64,000 bases of DNA from Stercorarius parasiticus (Eukaryota; Chordata; Aves; Charadriiformes; Stercorariidae), in assembly GCA_013396915.1 (NCBI GenBank), contig VWZL01001369.1, positions 62,001 to 126,000 of the forward strand, read 5' to 3'. Position numbers and translations under genes: made by a program. This document shows, in pieces, positions 26,935 through 60,600 of the stretch; within the stretch, counting starts at the first letter, position 1, and each line of letters starts with the position of its first letter. Under the pieces are notes generated by a model. The model was not told the DNA's origin and searched no databases. It saw only the letters and a list, made by a program, of their open reading frames with translations.

Positions 26935-28787
26935 TCCATTGCATATAAAAATTTCATATGAAGGTATTGATGTACAGTACTATCCCATAGGCTGTAAGAG
27001 AGGCTAAGAAACCAGTGAAAGAATAGTTATGTGCAATGTTCACACAAGTTGCCACTCTCAAGACATCCCCAAAGGAAAAATCAAATTAAAACAATAACAA
27101 AAAAATTGTTCAGGATTTCTGTTGTTATTCTAGTATCCCTTTTAATACCGTTTAAAACAAAAGCAGTCGATTTCCTTTGGGCCAGGGCTGCTAAAATCTA
27201 CAGTTTGTGTCAAAAAGGAGGCTCTATTTTTCCTTGAAAAAGAATCTCTCCTTTCACAAAGAAGTTGCATGCTACAAGGGCTGGGCATCGCTGGAATGGA
27301 GGAGAGGTATTTACCTCGCTCTGGCAAATTCATTGCTATCAGCTCTGAGCAGTCTGGAGCAACGCAACAAGTCAAACAGCAGGAGATGCTCAGTCCAACC
27401 TGCAAACCTAATACTAGTGTTATTAAAAGATCCCGAGGTTTACCACTGTCCTGTAGATCTAGTGCATTATGCTACACACACCTGTACAAAGCCTTAGATA
27501 CATCTATATAAAATAAAACTTTGGCTGCTGCTAACACTAATGTTGGTGTTGGAAAGCATTTCTAAGATTAAAGCTGTCTTTTGTCCCACTTTGTGGATTC
27601 TGCTTATACAGTGGTAATTTGTGCTACTAAATAAAGAAGGGATATTACAGACATTTGTAAAAGTATGAGTTACACTGTTCTACTTCTGATTATTCCATTT
27701 CCCAACATGCATTAAAATCAAATGCTTTTTAGAAGTGCTTTCCAAAGCTGTTTCAGTACAATTCAGTACTGAAATACAGCATCAATTTTTTTTGGGGGGG
27801 TGGGGCAAAAAATGGCTGCAATAATCCCCAATGATAGCCTGTAAGAAGAGAATCAGAGAGGCAACACAATTATATTGCCAGAGGTCTGGAAAAGCTTGAA
27901 CATCCATCAGGGTCATGAATGAGAGCTCATCGTAGTATCATGCATATTAGCTTGTGCGAGAAACCCCATCACACCAGTTAGCAACTAAAAATACAGTAGA
28001 AATGCCCAGCCCTAGACCCACAGCTACCTTACTTTCAAATGCAGCAAAACAGAAGAAAATATTGTTTAAAGTTAAGGCACAGCCCTGGGACCAAAGACCT
28101 GCAGCTTTTTTTTATTGATATATCTTTATGTATTTTATACTTTTCTTGAATCTTCCATAAACAAGCTCTAAGATGACACTGAATATATTAAAGGAGAAAA
28201 AAAAATGTACAAGGAATATGTATACACAATAATCATTCTCTCACCAAGAGTTTCCAAATATAGCAACACCACCCTGACAAGGATGATGTTATAATAAGAA
28301 CTGATAATTTACAAGTAACATTACAGTATGTACATTACAATAAATACATGGTTGTAAACAGAGACAAACAAGACTGTATTACAGGTAAGGTCATTTGGTG
28401 AGAAAAATGCATGGCACAAATAAAATAAATAATGCATTTGAAAAGAACTGCCAAAGCTTTCTGAAAAATCCATTTCATTCAAGTTTTTTAAACTGAATGC
28501 TATTTGTTCTACGTATATTCTTTCGTTATCATTTTTTAATGACACAAAACAATTTAAGAATTCAAATACAGCATTACTGAGTACAGTAACTTGCAAGCTA
28601 AAATGTACTGTTACAAGCAAGGTGAATTTTCTTTTTTTCCCCCTCACTCAAAACCCACTCACTGCATTTCCTTATGGCAAAAATATACAGAACACATAAA
28701 GCCACTTGTAAATTGTATTGTTTTAAAGCAGTGTGCAATGCTAAAACACACTTTGGCAAAAGAGGAAAAAAAAGATTGTACAGTGCA

Positions 28788-28822
28788 TTATATCCCCATC
28801 TCTGCGTTATATCCCCATCTCT
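28788..28822. repeat. 19-bp tandem duplication in PDE4D 3' UTR
   Basis: The block TTATATCCCCATCTCT occurs twice with a period of 19 bases. It is a simple local duplication. Confidence 0.85.
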
Positions 28823-31132
28823 AAGAAATGACAGAAATGTCTATTATTTGATTGTCCACATGTATGGATGTATATCTCACAATATGGTGTTACTCTCTTC
28901 ATTTACCTTCAGTTAGTGCAGATACAAACCCTTTTCAGTCCCTACTGGTTATTTTGGAATTTATATTGCTTTTCCATTAGTAAGGTTCCAGGCACTCTTG
29001 GGGAATGAAAGGATTTTTAGATGGATCAGGTTCAGGAAGAAGTGATGAAGAACAAAAAAACCGGTCAAAAACCGAAAACACCATAAGTTCTCTTCATTCT
29101 CTTTCCTCTTTCAGCATCTTCTGTGCTAAGGCCCTGTGAGGGCCAAAGGTAGAAAAAACTATGAGCTGGATCTAGAAGAATGCAAAATGCATTTAAAAAC
29201 TGAATTAGCCTATAATTTTAAACCAGGTTTTTATTCTAGATCTCAAGACAGTTAAAAAAACCACCTATATTCCTATCTGCAAATTTACTACAAAATTAAT
29301 CCAAAGGGGAAATAATGGCTGTTGCTATGTCCTTTTGTTAAGAAATCATCTTGATACTGTCGTTTTACCAGAATTTTACAGAGTGGGAGTCTGCTAGCTT
29401 CCCTAGGCAACTACTTCCCATCTTCTACACTCAAAACTACAATTTAAAAAAAAAAAAAAAAGTGTAAAGTAGAGGAAAAAATTCCTTCTTCTTTCATGTG
29501 ACCACACAACACAGCTAGAAAATTACGAATATGAACTCCTCCCCACCTTTAAATTTCCAAGTTACAGAAACTTTCAGTACCAACCAAACTGAAAAACAGG
29601 ATTCCTTCAGTACAAGCTGGACAAAGGATGAAAAGATCTGAGATTGAAATAACGTGGAGTAAACTACAACTGTCATGATGCATTGCTCATTTACTTAAAA
29701 ACATAAAAAGACAAGACTGACCTGGCTCTTCTGGCAACAAAGACATGAAAAAACAATGCTAACCATTATTTTTATGTTGTACACATCTCAGATGAGCAAA
29801 TGGTTTACCTAGATAGCTGACACAGATAAAAAGTTATTAAGAGAGTCAAAATTGGAAATATTACGCTAATGCTTTTTTCACCAGAACAAATATTCCATAC
29901 ATTGTACTAGCCTGTTCTAATTTAGCAGTCTATAGCTCCCAGCCAAAAATAGTCTGGAAAGTATGTTTCAGAGGGACGAATTTTATTAGTATAGCAGAAG
30001 AGCTGCTTTTGTATTAATACAACAATTCGCTACCTTTCTAATGGGCTCTAGTCCTGCAAATCCTAATCTTTGTGGTCCCAGTTGGTTTCACTGGGACTAC
30101 TTCTTGTAGTAAAACAGAACTGGTAGGATTAGGCCACTAGGAGGGCAAAAGCATAGCCTAAGTTCCTCTAATACATTTGGGAAAGTTGTGATAAAAACAA
30201 AAAAGCCATCATACTGAAAGAGTTTTATGTAACATAAAGGATATTCATGGAACTCACTAATATATAAAATAATAGACTTTTACAGCTCATTATTATGATG
30301 AGATTCTAAGGTGCAAAAAAAAAATAAAGATGAAAAGGAAAAAAAACCTAGAAGTATTATCCAGTGTAGCACAGAATTGTACTGAAAACTTGCAAGTTAC
30401 TCTTTGGAAAAAAAATAACCAGTGGCAGATGAAGTCTGAAAGTGTTTTTCTTTAAATATAATACCTCGGTACATTTAATAATAAAAGTAAGCTCTACAAA
30501 AGATCTCTCTTTTACATATTATACAAAATGCAGAGGTTAGTGCAACCCTCTGGGTCACACTTTTTTCAGTCACATATCAGGAAGACTTGAAATTAGAAAA
30601 TTATGCAATTTCCACAGCTCATCTTCCTATTGGTAACAGAATCATGTTGTGGCCCATCATTTATGTGCATTTTTTTTCCAGTAGGAACCTCAGTTTATTT
30701 TCTGTCTGTTTCCTCTCATGATGAACATTATCCAACGCTTTGTTTGTGAAATACAATGAATTCAAAAACTATCAAAGCATACTAGCATTCGGTTGACCGG
30801 TGGTACTCCTTGTTTTATTTAATCAAATCTGCCAAATGGAGAGCTTATTAAAGCGTAGTTTATGGATGTTCTCCCCCCTACTTCCTGGTGCCATGGAGGT
30901 GAAAATTCTGGTTACAATATTCCTGAGTGCCAAACTGAGTCATCAAGGTCAGTTTTGATCAACAAACGTCCTGGCAGATGACAGCGAGTTGTGACCATGG
31001 TTGTAGCATATGACATACACTTTGGAAACCATTACCTAATAAAAAAAACAAAACACAAAAAGAAAACCAAAACAAAACAGAAAGAAGAAAAGGAGAGAGA
31101 CGGCAAGAGAGAAAGAGACTGCGTCTTCATTG

Positions 31133-51482
<20,350 letters not shown>

Positions 51483-52010
51483 TTTCAATTTTTTCTTTTT
51501 TTTTTCTATACTACCAATCTAAGCTAATCAGTTCTTTGCTATCTGATACTGCAAAAGACTCCCAAGAAGAAAGATTCCTCCTCTCTCCGAATTCTCTTTG
51601 CTGATCTTCAGGTTCTCAGCAACTGCGTGCACAGGAGGCATGCTGAAATGAAATCCAACCGCGTGGTCTTCCGATTGTATAAATGCCAGTTGTAAAACTC
51701 CAAGCATTCAGAGGCAACGTTGGAGAGACATATTGTACGAGCTGAAGAAATATCTGAAGAGCTAGGGATATGCATATTTCCTGAACACCAGGACTTAATG
51801 AATAATGTATGTCAAGATGCTCAGCTGCTGGAAAGCCTTGCTCTATCAACAGCTACCAAATAAGGAGCTGGAGGGGAAGCGACAAACAGTGACAGTAATC
51901 CCTCCCATAGAGCCTAACTAGCAGCCAATAGTATGTCACCCTAAAAGATATAAATCCGAGGGGCTGGTGACATGATGTACGATAATTTCCCATTGGCCAG
52001 TGACAGGGAC
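51483..52010 (-). promoter_or_regulatory. PDE4D: Candidate promoter and 5' leader of the PDE4D6 transcript
   Basis: A super-short transcript must start just upstream of its first exon. On the minus strand there is a CCAAT box (GGCCAATGGG, core 51996-51992), then 37 nt further a TATA-like ATTTATATC (51955-51947), a promoter-like order. Transcription would start near 51,920 and give a leader of about 440 nt with upstream ATG triplets (for example at 51,849). The TATA-like element reads better as TATAAAT on the opposite strand, so direction is not settled by the sequence. A T-tract of about 22 lies just upstream at 52,031-52,055. Confidence 0.35.
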
Positions 52011-54739
52011 TCTCCTGGGCATGGAGTATTTCTAATTTTTTTTTTTTTTTTTTTTAACAGCAAATGCCATTTAATAATGGCATCCCCGCCTGCAGCATTC
52101 ACATGCCATTCAAAAATAATTGGGTTAAGGTCTCCTCATTTCAGCAGCGTTTACCAGCTCTCCTCAATGGACACATCATCCAAGCAGTTAAAATTAGCAT
52201 TGTGTATATTCATGTGGATTGCCTGGCGGTTTTAATTCTCCATATGGAAGGGAAGTATATTTAGAGGGGTTTTTTTGTGAAGGAAAACCAACAGAAATAC
52301 AGCTATGGGGTTTCTTGAGCAGTCTGTGACATACTGGAACAATGAAAATGGTTTTGACTTTAATGCCATCTAGATTAAAAACTGATCTACTTAGACCACT
52401 GGGCTGATCTGCCAGTTTCTATTGCTGTTTTTGTTTTATTTTAAGAGGTAAAAGTAGTTATTAAGATAAAGCAAGTTGTGTGTCTTACAATTCCCAGTAA
52501 ACGTTAAGTTTCCATGGAGAAGTCAGAAGTGAAATGAGTCTTCAAATTCTCACTGTATTTATTCAACTTTTGCTCTTTCTGCCTTGGCAGATTAATATAA
52601 TCAATTACAGCTATACATCATAGGAAAAAAAAGGGATTAATTGAAAGTGGAGTGTGTCAGTGAGCTGACTCAGAGCATTAAATAAAATATCCCACCATCT
52701 GCCATTCAGAGACCAAAACTTAAAAGGAGAACTCGTTATCTTGCACCACTCTGTGCAAGCCATACGCACTACTGCGGCAAATTTCTGAGCCTTTGCTGTA
52801 TCAAAAGCAGGGCGAGTTTCCCAATAGGATAGTGGGCAAATGCCTAAGGACAAGGTGAACGGGGCACAGCCTAGGCCCACCCTGCTGATTCACTGGAAGA
52901 TGCCGACTGACAATGGTCATAGGGGAGGTTTTGGCTGGAGTGGTTTCTACTTCTCTGGGCGATGATACACAGCAACGTCAGCAACACTTAAGCGCTTCAG
53001 AAAGAATCGAAGCTCAAAAAAAATCAATAGAGTAAAATATGATATTAACAAATTTCCTCCTTACAGGAGAGAAATGCATAGCAATGTGACAACTGGATAC
53101 AGTCAACAGGTCATCCAAGCATTTATGTATTCTCATATGGAAAGCACATTGTTTTCCTTAAAATATGTGGTATAAAAAACATGTGAATGAACACACTACT
53201 GATGCATTTCTGTTAATATGCACAATTATACCTGTCCTGGATCTATACGCTTAGATGAATATAAAAAAATTAAGTTTTGAAAACAGACCTGGATTACTAG
53301 AGAGTCAGCAAGGCATTAACGTAGCCTAAAAAGTATTCCTAGAAAATATTTCTCCTGCTTCTTCCAGCTCAGCTTTGTAATGCTGAACTTAAAGCTTGTC
53401 TACATCTGTGTTGTTTTCTGATCACCCGCAAGAGAGCACTGCTGCCACCTACCCAGCACCAACAATGAGAACTGAAAATATGCTGCCCCCCTTCAGAAGG
53501 CAATTTCAACTACCACTTAGAAAATGCTAAAATAACAGTCATTATACCACATTATGGCTACTTAAGAAGTGAAACACGTGGGTATGAAACTTCATTTGCA
53601 ATAGGTAGTATGAAAAGATACTGGAAAGCCAAGTTTTTAAATCACTTAGCTTACATTGTTACTTTAGAGGCTAGTCCTCTTTAAATCTGAAACAACTGAC
53701 CCCAAGCACAGAACTTGTTTCAGATGAGGAATATTTAAAATGGCTGCTGCATAGGTTACACTAGTTGTTTAGCATGTATAAAGACATCTTCCTTGGACTT
53801 TTTTATTTGCCATCAACGTATGAGACAAAGACACTTCCATAAGAAGTACTGAAGTATAGTTTATCGAATTTATTGAAGGATGGAATTTACAGAGCCATTA
53901 GCTCTATGAAAAAACATTTTCCTTCAATGCATATATATGTTATAATATTTTGGCTGCATTGTAGCTATACTGGTAATAGGAAATTACACTTGATACTGAC
54001 AACTTATTACTAATTTGTATTATTTTTCTGGGACCCACAGCCTCAGCCTCATAATCAACTACCAATTGCTGTGATATAATTTACTAGTATGACTTCACTG
54101 ACTCAAGAAGCATGCCCTCTGATTTCGCCTACATGTAAAAGTATGACCTTAGAAATTTATAGTTGGGAAATTCACACACCAGCACCAATTCACAGTAATC
54201 ATTTTAACTGATTTTTATCCTCAATTCCCAAGTTGGAATGAGTAAATCAGCTTTAGAGCAGGTTACAGTGGATAGATGACTGCATAGCAAATAGCTGCCA
54301 CACGCAACTAAATACCCAGTAATCCAAGATAAGAAAAACAGAAGTTAGAGGTAAGTGGAAATCCACCAAAGGAAAATTTTATTTTCATACAAACATACAT
54401 CCATGAAGATAAAACATGGGGGAAGAAGGGAATAATGACGTTTTCTACAGTGGTTCCAATCAAGCAAATAATATGGAAATGAGAAAGGCATAATTTGAAA
54501 TGGCAGTAACTGAGTAATAAAATAATACAGAAAAAAGGAAGTCTTTTAATAAGCACTGTTGTGCATTTTGAAAGAATTGAGACAATGACCCTGAAAGGCA
54601 GAAAGATGAAGAAGTCCCTTAATACCCACAGGAAATGTTTGCCATTATTTAACCAACAAGCCTGGACAAGTTTCTTCACAGGAGTCATACAGAGAGGTGG
54701 CAGAGATCCCAGGAGCGGTGATGTTCAGCTTTAGTAAAT

Positions 54740-55150
54740 TTTGAAAGACTGCAAAAATGTTAATTTTGTGCCAATTAAAATTTGCAAGAAGGATGGCTGG
54801 GTAACTTCAGGCCACTTCACAAAACACCAGTCCTGGGCAAGATAATGGAAAAACTGAAGTACACTTATTCTAGGCATTTGCTTGATAAGGAACTAAGACA
54901 TAGAAATGCAATTAATGCCAGTCAGTATCACTTTTGTCTTTGAACATGTAGTATTCTAGGATTGCTGTAGGGCACTTGATTTAGTACTGTATAATATTCT
55001 GCAATAGCACTCCCAATGTTGAGACAGGACACGTTAAATGGGTTAAGAACCTGATTATCGACCCATTTCTAACAACTGTCAACAGGCTGTCTTCATCTAA
55101 TGGGACAGTTTTAAGTCAGGCTCTGCAAGACCTGAGACTATTTTATGGTA
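54740..55150 (+). mobile_element. Ancient CR1/L3-type LINE reverse-transcriptase fragment
   Basis: The order of blocks is that of the RT region of old amniote CR1/L3-like LINEs. It starts with GGCAAGATAATGGAAAAACT, then ATTAATGCCAGTCAGTATCA. Next is a GATTGCTGTAGGGCACTTGA block (the aspartate-containing 'FCRAFDLV' motif of the RT), then AAATGGGTTAAGAACCTGAT (WIKN) and TCTAATGGGACAGTTTTAAG. It has many small indels and no open frame. It is much older than the other CR1 copies here. Recognised by pattern, not by database search. Confidence 0.7.
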
Positions 55151-56423
55151 TTCAATTTCTTCATTGGTGATCAAGTCACTACTATGAAAACTTCCAGTGT
55201 GAAAACTTCCAGACAACAGAAAAACTGGGGAGGAGAGGGAAGGGATATAAATTATGAGGATGTGGAAGTCACCAACAGCAGCCTCACTTATTTAGTATGT
55301 TCACACCATTCATGTAAACTACAGTTCAAGGAATGTAACAGCAAAGAACACTCTCAACTGCAACCCCTGGATTGACTATGAAGCTGCACTAAGAACCTTC
55401 AGAGATCTGTCTGAGCATCAATCCTGAATACAAGCATGCTGTATTGGCTAGTACGTGGCAAAAAGTAAAAGAAAGAGGAAGACAGCTAAACACATCACCG
55501 ATTTTAGTTTTCAAGTTCATAGGCATTACAAACAGCAACAGATAGCCTAAAGATATCTCATGAGCCAAATGAGAAGCCTGTCTGAAAATATCAAAGAACA
55601 CTTTTAGGCTGACCTCCACACACCAGAGAACAGCAAGTCACCCATGTCAAATCCAACTCCTACTGGTCACGAACACAAGACTGTTCCCACAGCATTAGCT
55701 ATCTCCATCTGACACTTATGCTGGCATGTACCCTAGCAGAAGGCCTCCCCACAAAACAGAAAGTCTGCTCATTGCTGGAAGACCACAGCAGAAAAGAATG
55801 GTCGTTTCATCCAGCAAGCAAGGGCCTGTGGATGGCGTCAACCAAGCCAAAACCCAGAACTGGTCTGGAGGAAGAAGCGGGACAGCTAGGGAGAAGGAAA
55901 CTATGCCAAATCAACCAGTCTCACCTAACTTCCTGACTGGAAGGAGAGAAAAATGTAGAACTTAATTTAAAAAAAAAAAAAAGGAAAAAAAATTAGAGAA
56001 TTTTACAAATATGAGTTGTTCCAACTGCAGCAATCAGCTGCCACACACCAAGTGAGCAGCAGGGGTGGAGACAAAGTTGGGTCTTACACTGATATCAAGA
56101 AGAGGTGAACTCCATTAGTGACTGAGAACTGATGGCTGTAACTGGAACAAATCCCTAATGCTTCTGAAGGAGTCTCAGCTTCAAGGATCCTAACTGTAGC
56201 ATAATAACACTGCTTTAAAAAGGCTTTCTTGGCAGACTCCTGCTTGTCAGAATTACATTCATTAAACACGATGGAACAGCCTAAACGATAACATTTTACA
56301 GATTTTTTTTGGGGGGAGTATATAATTCTTATGCTTCAGTTCTGAGAATTTTATGTTGTGGAACAGATTGAGATGACACCGTTCTTCTGAATTATGTTAG
56401 GGGAAGTTTTAGGAGCTGAGTTG

Positions 56424-56452
56424 TTTAATAAAGAGTTAGGCTCTTTATTAAA
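56424..56452. repeat. Perfect 12-bp hairpin followed by an A-run
   Basis: TTTAATAAAGAG, a 5-base loop TTAGG, then its exact complement CTCTTTATTAAA. The right arm runs directly into a run of A bases ending near 56,460. It sits in the long PDE4D intron; function unknown. Confidence 0.75.
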
Positions 56453-57263
56453 AAAAAAAAAGGACTTTCTGGTAAAATACATAATTCAGTGTTTGTATTT
56501 ACTGCCCTCTAGCGATAACATAAGCATTAGCTATGAATATACAGGAGCACATTAACCTTTTTTCAGACCAGAAATCTCACAATGTTGTCCACTAATTTTC
56601 AGCCATACCACAGCAGGGCCTTCACAGTTATTCTCTACAGCTGCAGTGTTTTCAATAGACACCCCTGAGCAATTGCAAAACAACAAAAACTACACCCTAT
56701 TTCAACCCGTGTTTTGGGGGCCACTGGTAATCTTTAAGATTCAACATTCACCTGCAGTTTTCTTGCAGGAATTATTCTACATAGTGACAGAGTACAGTAT
56801 GCATACAATGGTTTCTAATAAAAAAAAAAAACAACCTGCAGTAAACCGAGTTTAACTTCAACAAATATTTTGTTTACAATATTCTGCTATATATTTGTTT
56901 TCTCCTTAATTCAATGCTGTCAAATGCTGTAAATTACAAAAAAGCTACTGTTAAAAGCTAATTTAGATGAGAGAAGAGTGGATCCAGGTATGGCGACAGC
57001 TGCAGTTATGACAGCAGATTTGAGGAAGCGGTCGCCCAGGCAGAAAGCAGTGATGAATAGCTCAGGTGGTTATCTCTCTATCCTTCTTGGCAACTGACAG
57101 AATCAAATGCGTAACCACACTCCCGTGGTTTCATCCATGAAATTACTATTGCGAACTGTACCTGATGTGAACAGAAGGCTTTTCAAGTTTTGCCCTACAA
57201 ACAATGTTAAAAAAAAATACTTTACCTTTACTTGGAAATTATTTTTTTATATATATAATCATT

Positions 57264-57695
57264 GTATCATAGAATAGTTTGGGTTGGAAGGGACCTTAAA
57301 GATCATCTTGTTCCAACCCCCCTGCCATGGGCAGAGGCACCTCCCACTAGACCAGGCTGCTCAAAGCCCCATCCAGCCTGGCCTTGAACACTTCCAGGGA
57401 TGGGGCATCCATAACCTGCCCGGGCAACCTGTTCCACTGCCTCACCACCCTCAGAGTAAAGAATTTCTTCCTAATATCCAATCTAAATCTACTCTCTTTC
57501 AGTTTGAAACCATTACCCCTCATCCTATCACTACACTCCCTGATAAAGAGTCCCTCCCCATCTCTCCTGTAGGTCCCCGTTAGGCACTGAAAGGCTGCTG
57601 TAAGGTTTCCCTGGAGCCTTCTCTTCTCCAGGCTGAACAACCCCAGCTCTCTCAGCCTGTCCTCATAGCAGAGGTGCTCCAGCCCTCTGATCATG
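57264..57695 (-). mobile_element. CR1 LINE 3' fragment in PDE4D intron
   Basis: This is a minus-strand CR1 3' end. Its terminus at 57,264 reads ATCATAGAATAGTTTGGGTT on the plus strand, and it is continuous through GGCAACCTGTTCCACTGCCT and CTTCTCTTCTCCAGGCTGAA up to about 57,695. It is co-oriented with PDE4D and lies in the intron upstream of the PDE4D6 exon. The 118-residue frame across it (57347-57703, minus) is CR1-derived. It looks less decayed than the other copies and is uninterrupted. Confidence 0.95.
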
Positions 57696-60600
57696 TATCT
57701 CACATCATTAAATCACAATCCGCATCATGTTTTTATGCATGTGTTCATATGTATTCACAGCATTATTAATAAAAACATACTATATGTCTGCATTACAAGG
57801 GGAGAAGTTGTGAAACAACAGACCAGTTATTTATACCTCTGACCTGGAAATGCTTCAAACAAATATCCTGGGTCTAAGGCAATATTTTCTAAAATCATGC
57901 TTAAATTATTACAATGTTAGTGGAAATACCTACTCTACTCAGTTAATTCATCACATCAGCATATTTCTCAACAGACACCAAACTGTTTTGCTCAAAGTTT
58001 CTCTCTGTAAAGATGCTGGCACACAAATCGAATGTGTGCGCAGCTTGCACCGCACATGAGCTCAGGCAATGTGGAGTAAACTGTAAGATTTCGTACGTCA
58101 TATTTTTCATATCTACTTGATATGTAAAAATCCATCATATTTATGCAGGCTTTTATTAATGACATGTTTCTCTCACTATTAGTCCTCCAACCAACTCTGC
58201 AGTGAACAATCTAAAAGGAGTCTTTCAAAACAGCTCTGGAAACCACAAAATACCACCACGAGTGGGCCCTAACCTCGACTCTTTTATAATGACTCATTCC
58301 CTTACAATACCCTGTCAACAATTTGTTTGCTTGACAATAATTCTCATATTTTGTAAACACTGCAATTTGGATGTAAAAGTGGAAAATAAAATAGAAGTTA
58401 TTTAATTATCACTTCACTTGCAGGACTCGCCCCAACACACCTCTTACACAAGCTGCTCAGGCTTTACCGTGACCAAATCTCAGAATCAAATAATTCCATA
58501 CTCCATGAGAAGACCCACTCTCTGGCCTTCCAAACTCCATTTAGGAAAACTGCTTTCTTAGAAGAGCAGAGCCAAGACCTGTCACATAGGGAATGGAAAA
58601 AATATTTACTTTGTAAACTATATATATGGTGACTTCTGCAGGACAGTGAGATAGCCATAACAATTCCCAAAACAGAGTAAGAAAAAAAAAAAGTGAAAAA
58701 TGTGTAAGATATGGAAGAAAAGAAAAAGATAAGACTTCCTCCTTAAACTTGCATCCTCAGATGGCATAGCAACTCATTTGTTGTCACATCTTTTTGTCCA
58801 TTTTTGTCTTAAGAGACCACTGTTGGGGAGGATCTGCTACTGCTATTTCTGGTCTTTCTCCTCGACTCTTTCCATTACACATATCCACTCCTGTCTTGGG
58901 AGCAACGATGACCTACCTGAATCTCAGCCTCAGATACAGCCACACAATTTAGCTTATACCATATTTTGTGTCTCATTGAGCTGCCACTTCTTTGTCATGC
59001 TTTGAATCTGGACATTTTCCAAACAACATATTGATACCCACTCCCTGATCCCCAAAGTGCAGTCCCAGCCAAAGATGCTTTGTTAGGGCAACTAATATAT
59101 AAAACTGGCAAGTTTTGCTGTAAGTGGAGTCTCAAGGCTGCTCCTATGCTCCTCAGCAGTAAGCTCCTATGCTTTACAGACACTTTAACAGGCTTTACAA
59201 AAAGCAAAGAAGGAAAAATAATCTCAAAAGACCAGTGTGATCTAGTACATGCATCTCCTTCACACAGCTATGCCTGCTTCAGCACCGTTGTGCACAGACT
59301 TTCAGTCCAAAGGCATTTAAGAAAAGAAGGGTTGACATGTCAGAGGCACTGCAAAGACATAACACTTCAACAATGCACCTAAAATTATGCAATACCAATG
59401 CTGAAGGAATGCTGTTGTTAATAAAAAATTATTCTGTCATGGAGATGTAGGCGCTCTTAACCCATGCCCTGCGGCATAGGAATTCTGACAACTTGGACAT
59501 GTTATCCCAGCTCCAGCAACTGCAGATGCCTTTTCTACAGCCTATTTGCTTAAGTAAGATATACAAGCTACATCAGTGTTAACGCCTCATAAGGATACTT
59601 GTATTATGGGATAAGAACACAGTGAAGTTTAAGCCATAAAGATATTTGCACTAGAGAAACAATACAGGTGATTTCTTCTAATATCAAAACATTCCTCTGC
59701 AAACAAGTACTTTGTCATTAAGTATCATGAACAGGATTTTTTCCTAAAATGTATTTGTAGGAAATTCTAACAGTTCCCTTCTTATGTAAAAGATTTGACT
59801 TTAAACATACCTGACGAAGTTTTTTCTCCTTTCCTAGCTCACATATACTTAACATTCGCTAATTAATACTGGCAGTCATGTCTGACAGACACAGTAGGTA
59901 AAAAATATGAGTAAAAAAATTCCAGCTTGCTACCAGTTACATGGAAGAATACTGCACTTAACTCCTTGATCACCCCACAGATCTCATGCAACTCTCAGCC
60001 TATTACTCACAGATAATTTAAAGATACCTAGAAAGAAAAAACTTCTACAGTTTTCCCCTCCTTTTGTCCTCTATGAGGGTTTTTTCCTCAACATGAGTGT
60101 CAACTTAGGCCAAGAAACAGGTCTGTAATAAAAGGAATATAAAATGCAGAACCATATGAATAACTTATGTATCTTTTATATATATGTGTGTATATGCACC
60201 CTGCAAGTAAATACCTAGCCCATAAATATCTACTGTAGCATAGCCACAAAAGAGGTCTGTACCCACATTATGCATTTTTGCAGACTGTGCAAAGAGGAGC
60301 AATAGTTCACTCATAGAGCTGTGATGGCACACTCACCCTAAGACTGCTACAGCTACACCAGCAAAATCTGAGCTTTACAGGTATTGCCTATTTCACACAG
60401 AAAACTGGCTTGCTATGTAAGGACAAAAAAACAGCTTCACTGGTATTGCTGGATTAATCTTATTTCTCCTGTAACGTGACATTCTTATTTTAATGAGGTG
60501 TTCCTACTGTAGACCTAGCCAAACACATGCTTTAACAGTTCATCAGAGATCTTGTTGAACGCTTGCCATTTCATACTAGAAGAAATGAGTCTCTTAATCA

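Larger units (their letters stand above)
26910..31132 (-). other. PDE4D: PDE4D 3' untranslated region (extent inferred)
   Basis: The long AT-rich stretch follows the TAA stop on the minus strand without any further coding exon. Mammalian PDE4D transcripts are known to have 3' UTRs of several kilobases, so about 4.2 kb is plausible. Several AATAAA signals occur on the minus strand (for example near 30,814, 30,693, 29,227, 28,109 and 26,929), so shorter ends are possible. The strong drop in AT content below about 26,200 suggests the transcript does not go much further. I see no small RNA gene in it. Confidence 0.6.

Noticed and set aside
54308..54688. 126-residue minus-strand frame with hydrophobic stretches
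   Set aside because: It is AT-rich intronic DNA giving Phe/Ile/Leu-rich translation. It has no initiation or splice context and no known family.
57347..57703. 118-residue minus-strand frame
   Set aside because: It lies entirely inside the minus-strand CR1 copy; the RQWNRLP-type peptide is CR1-derived.
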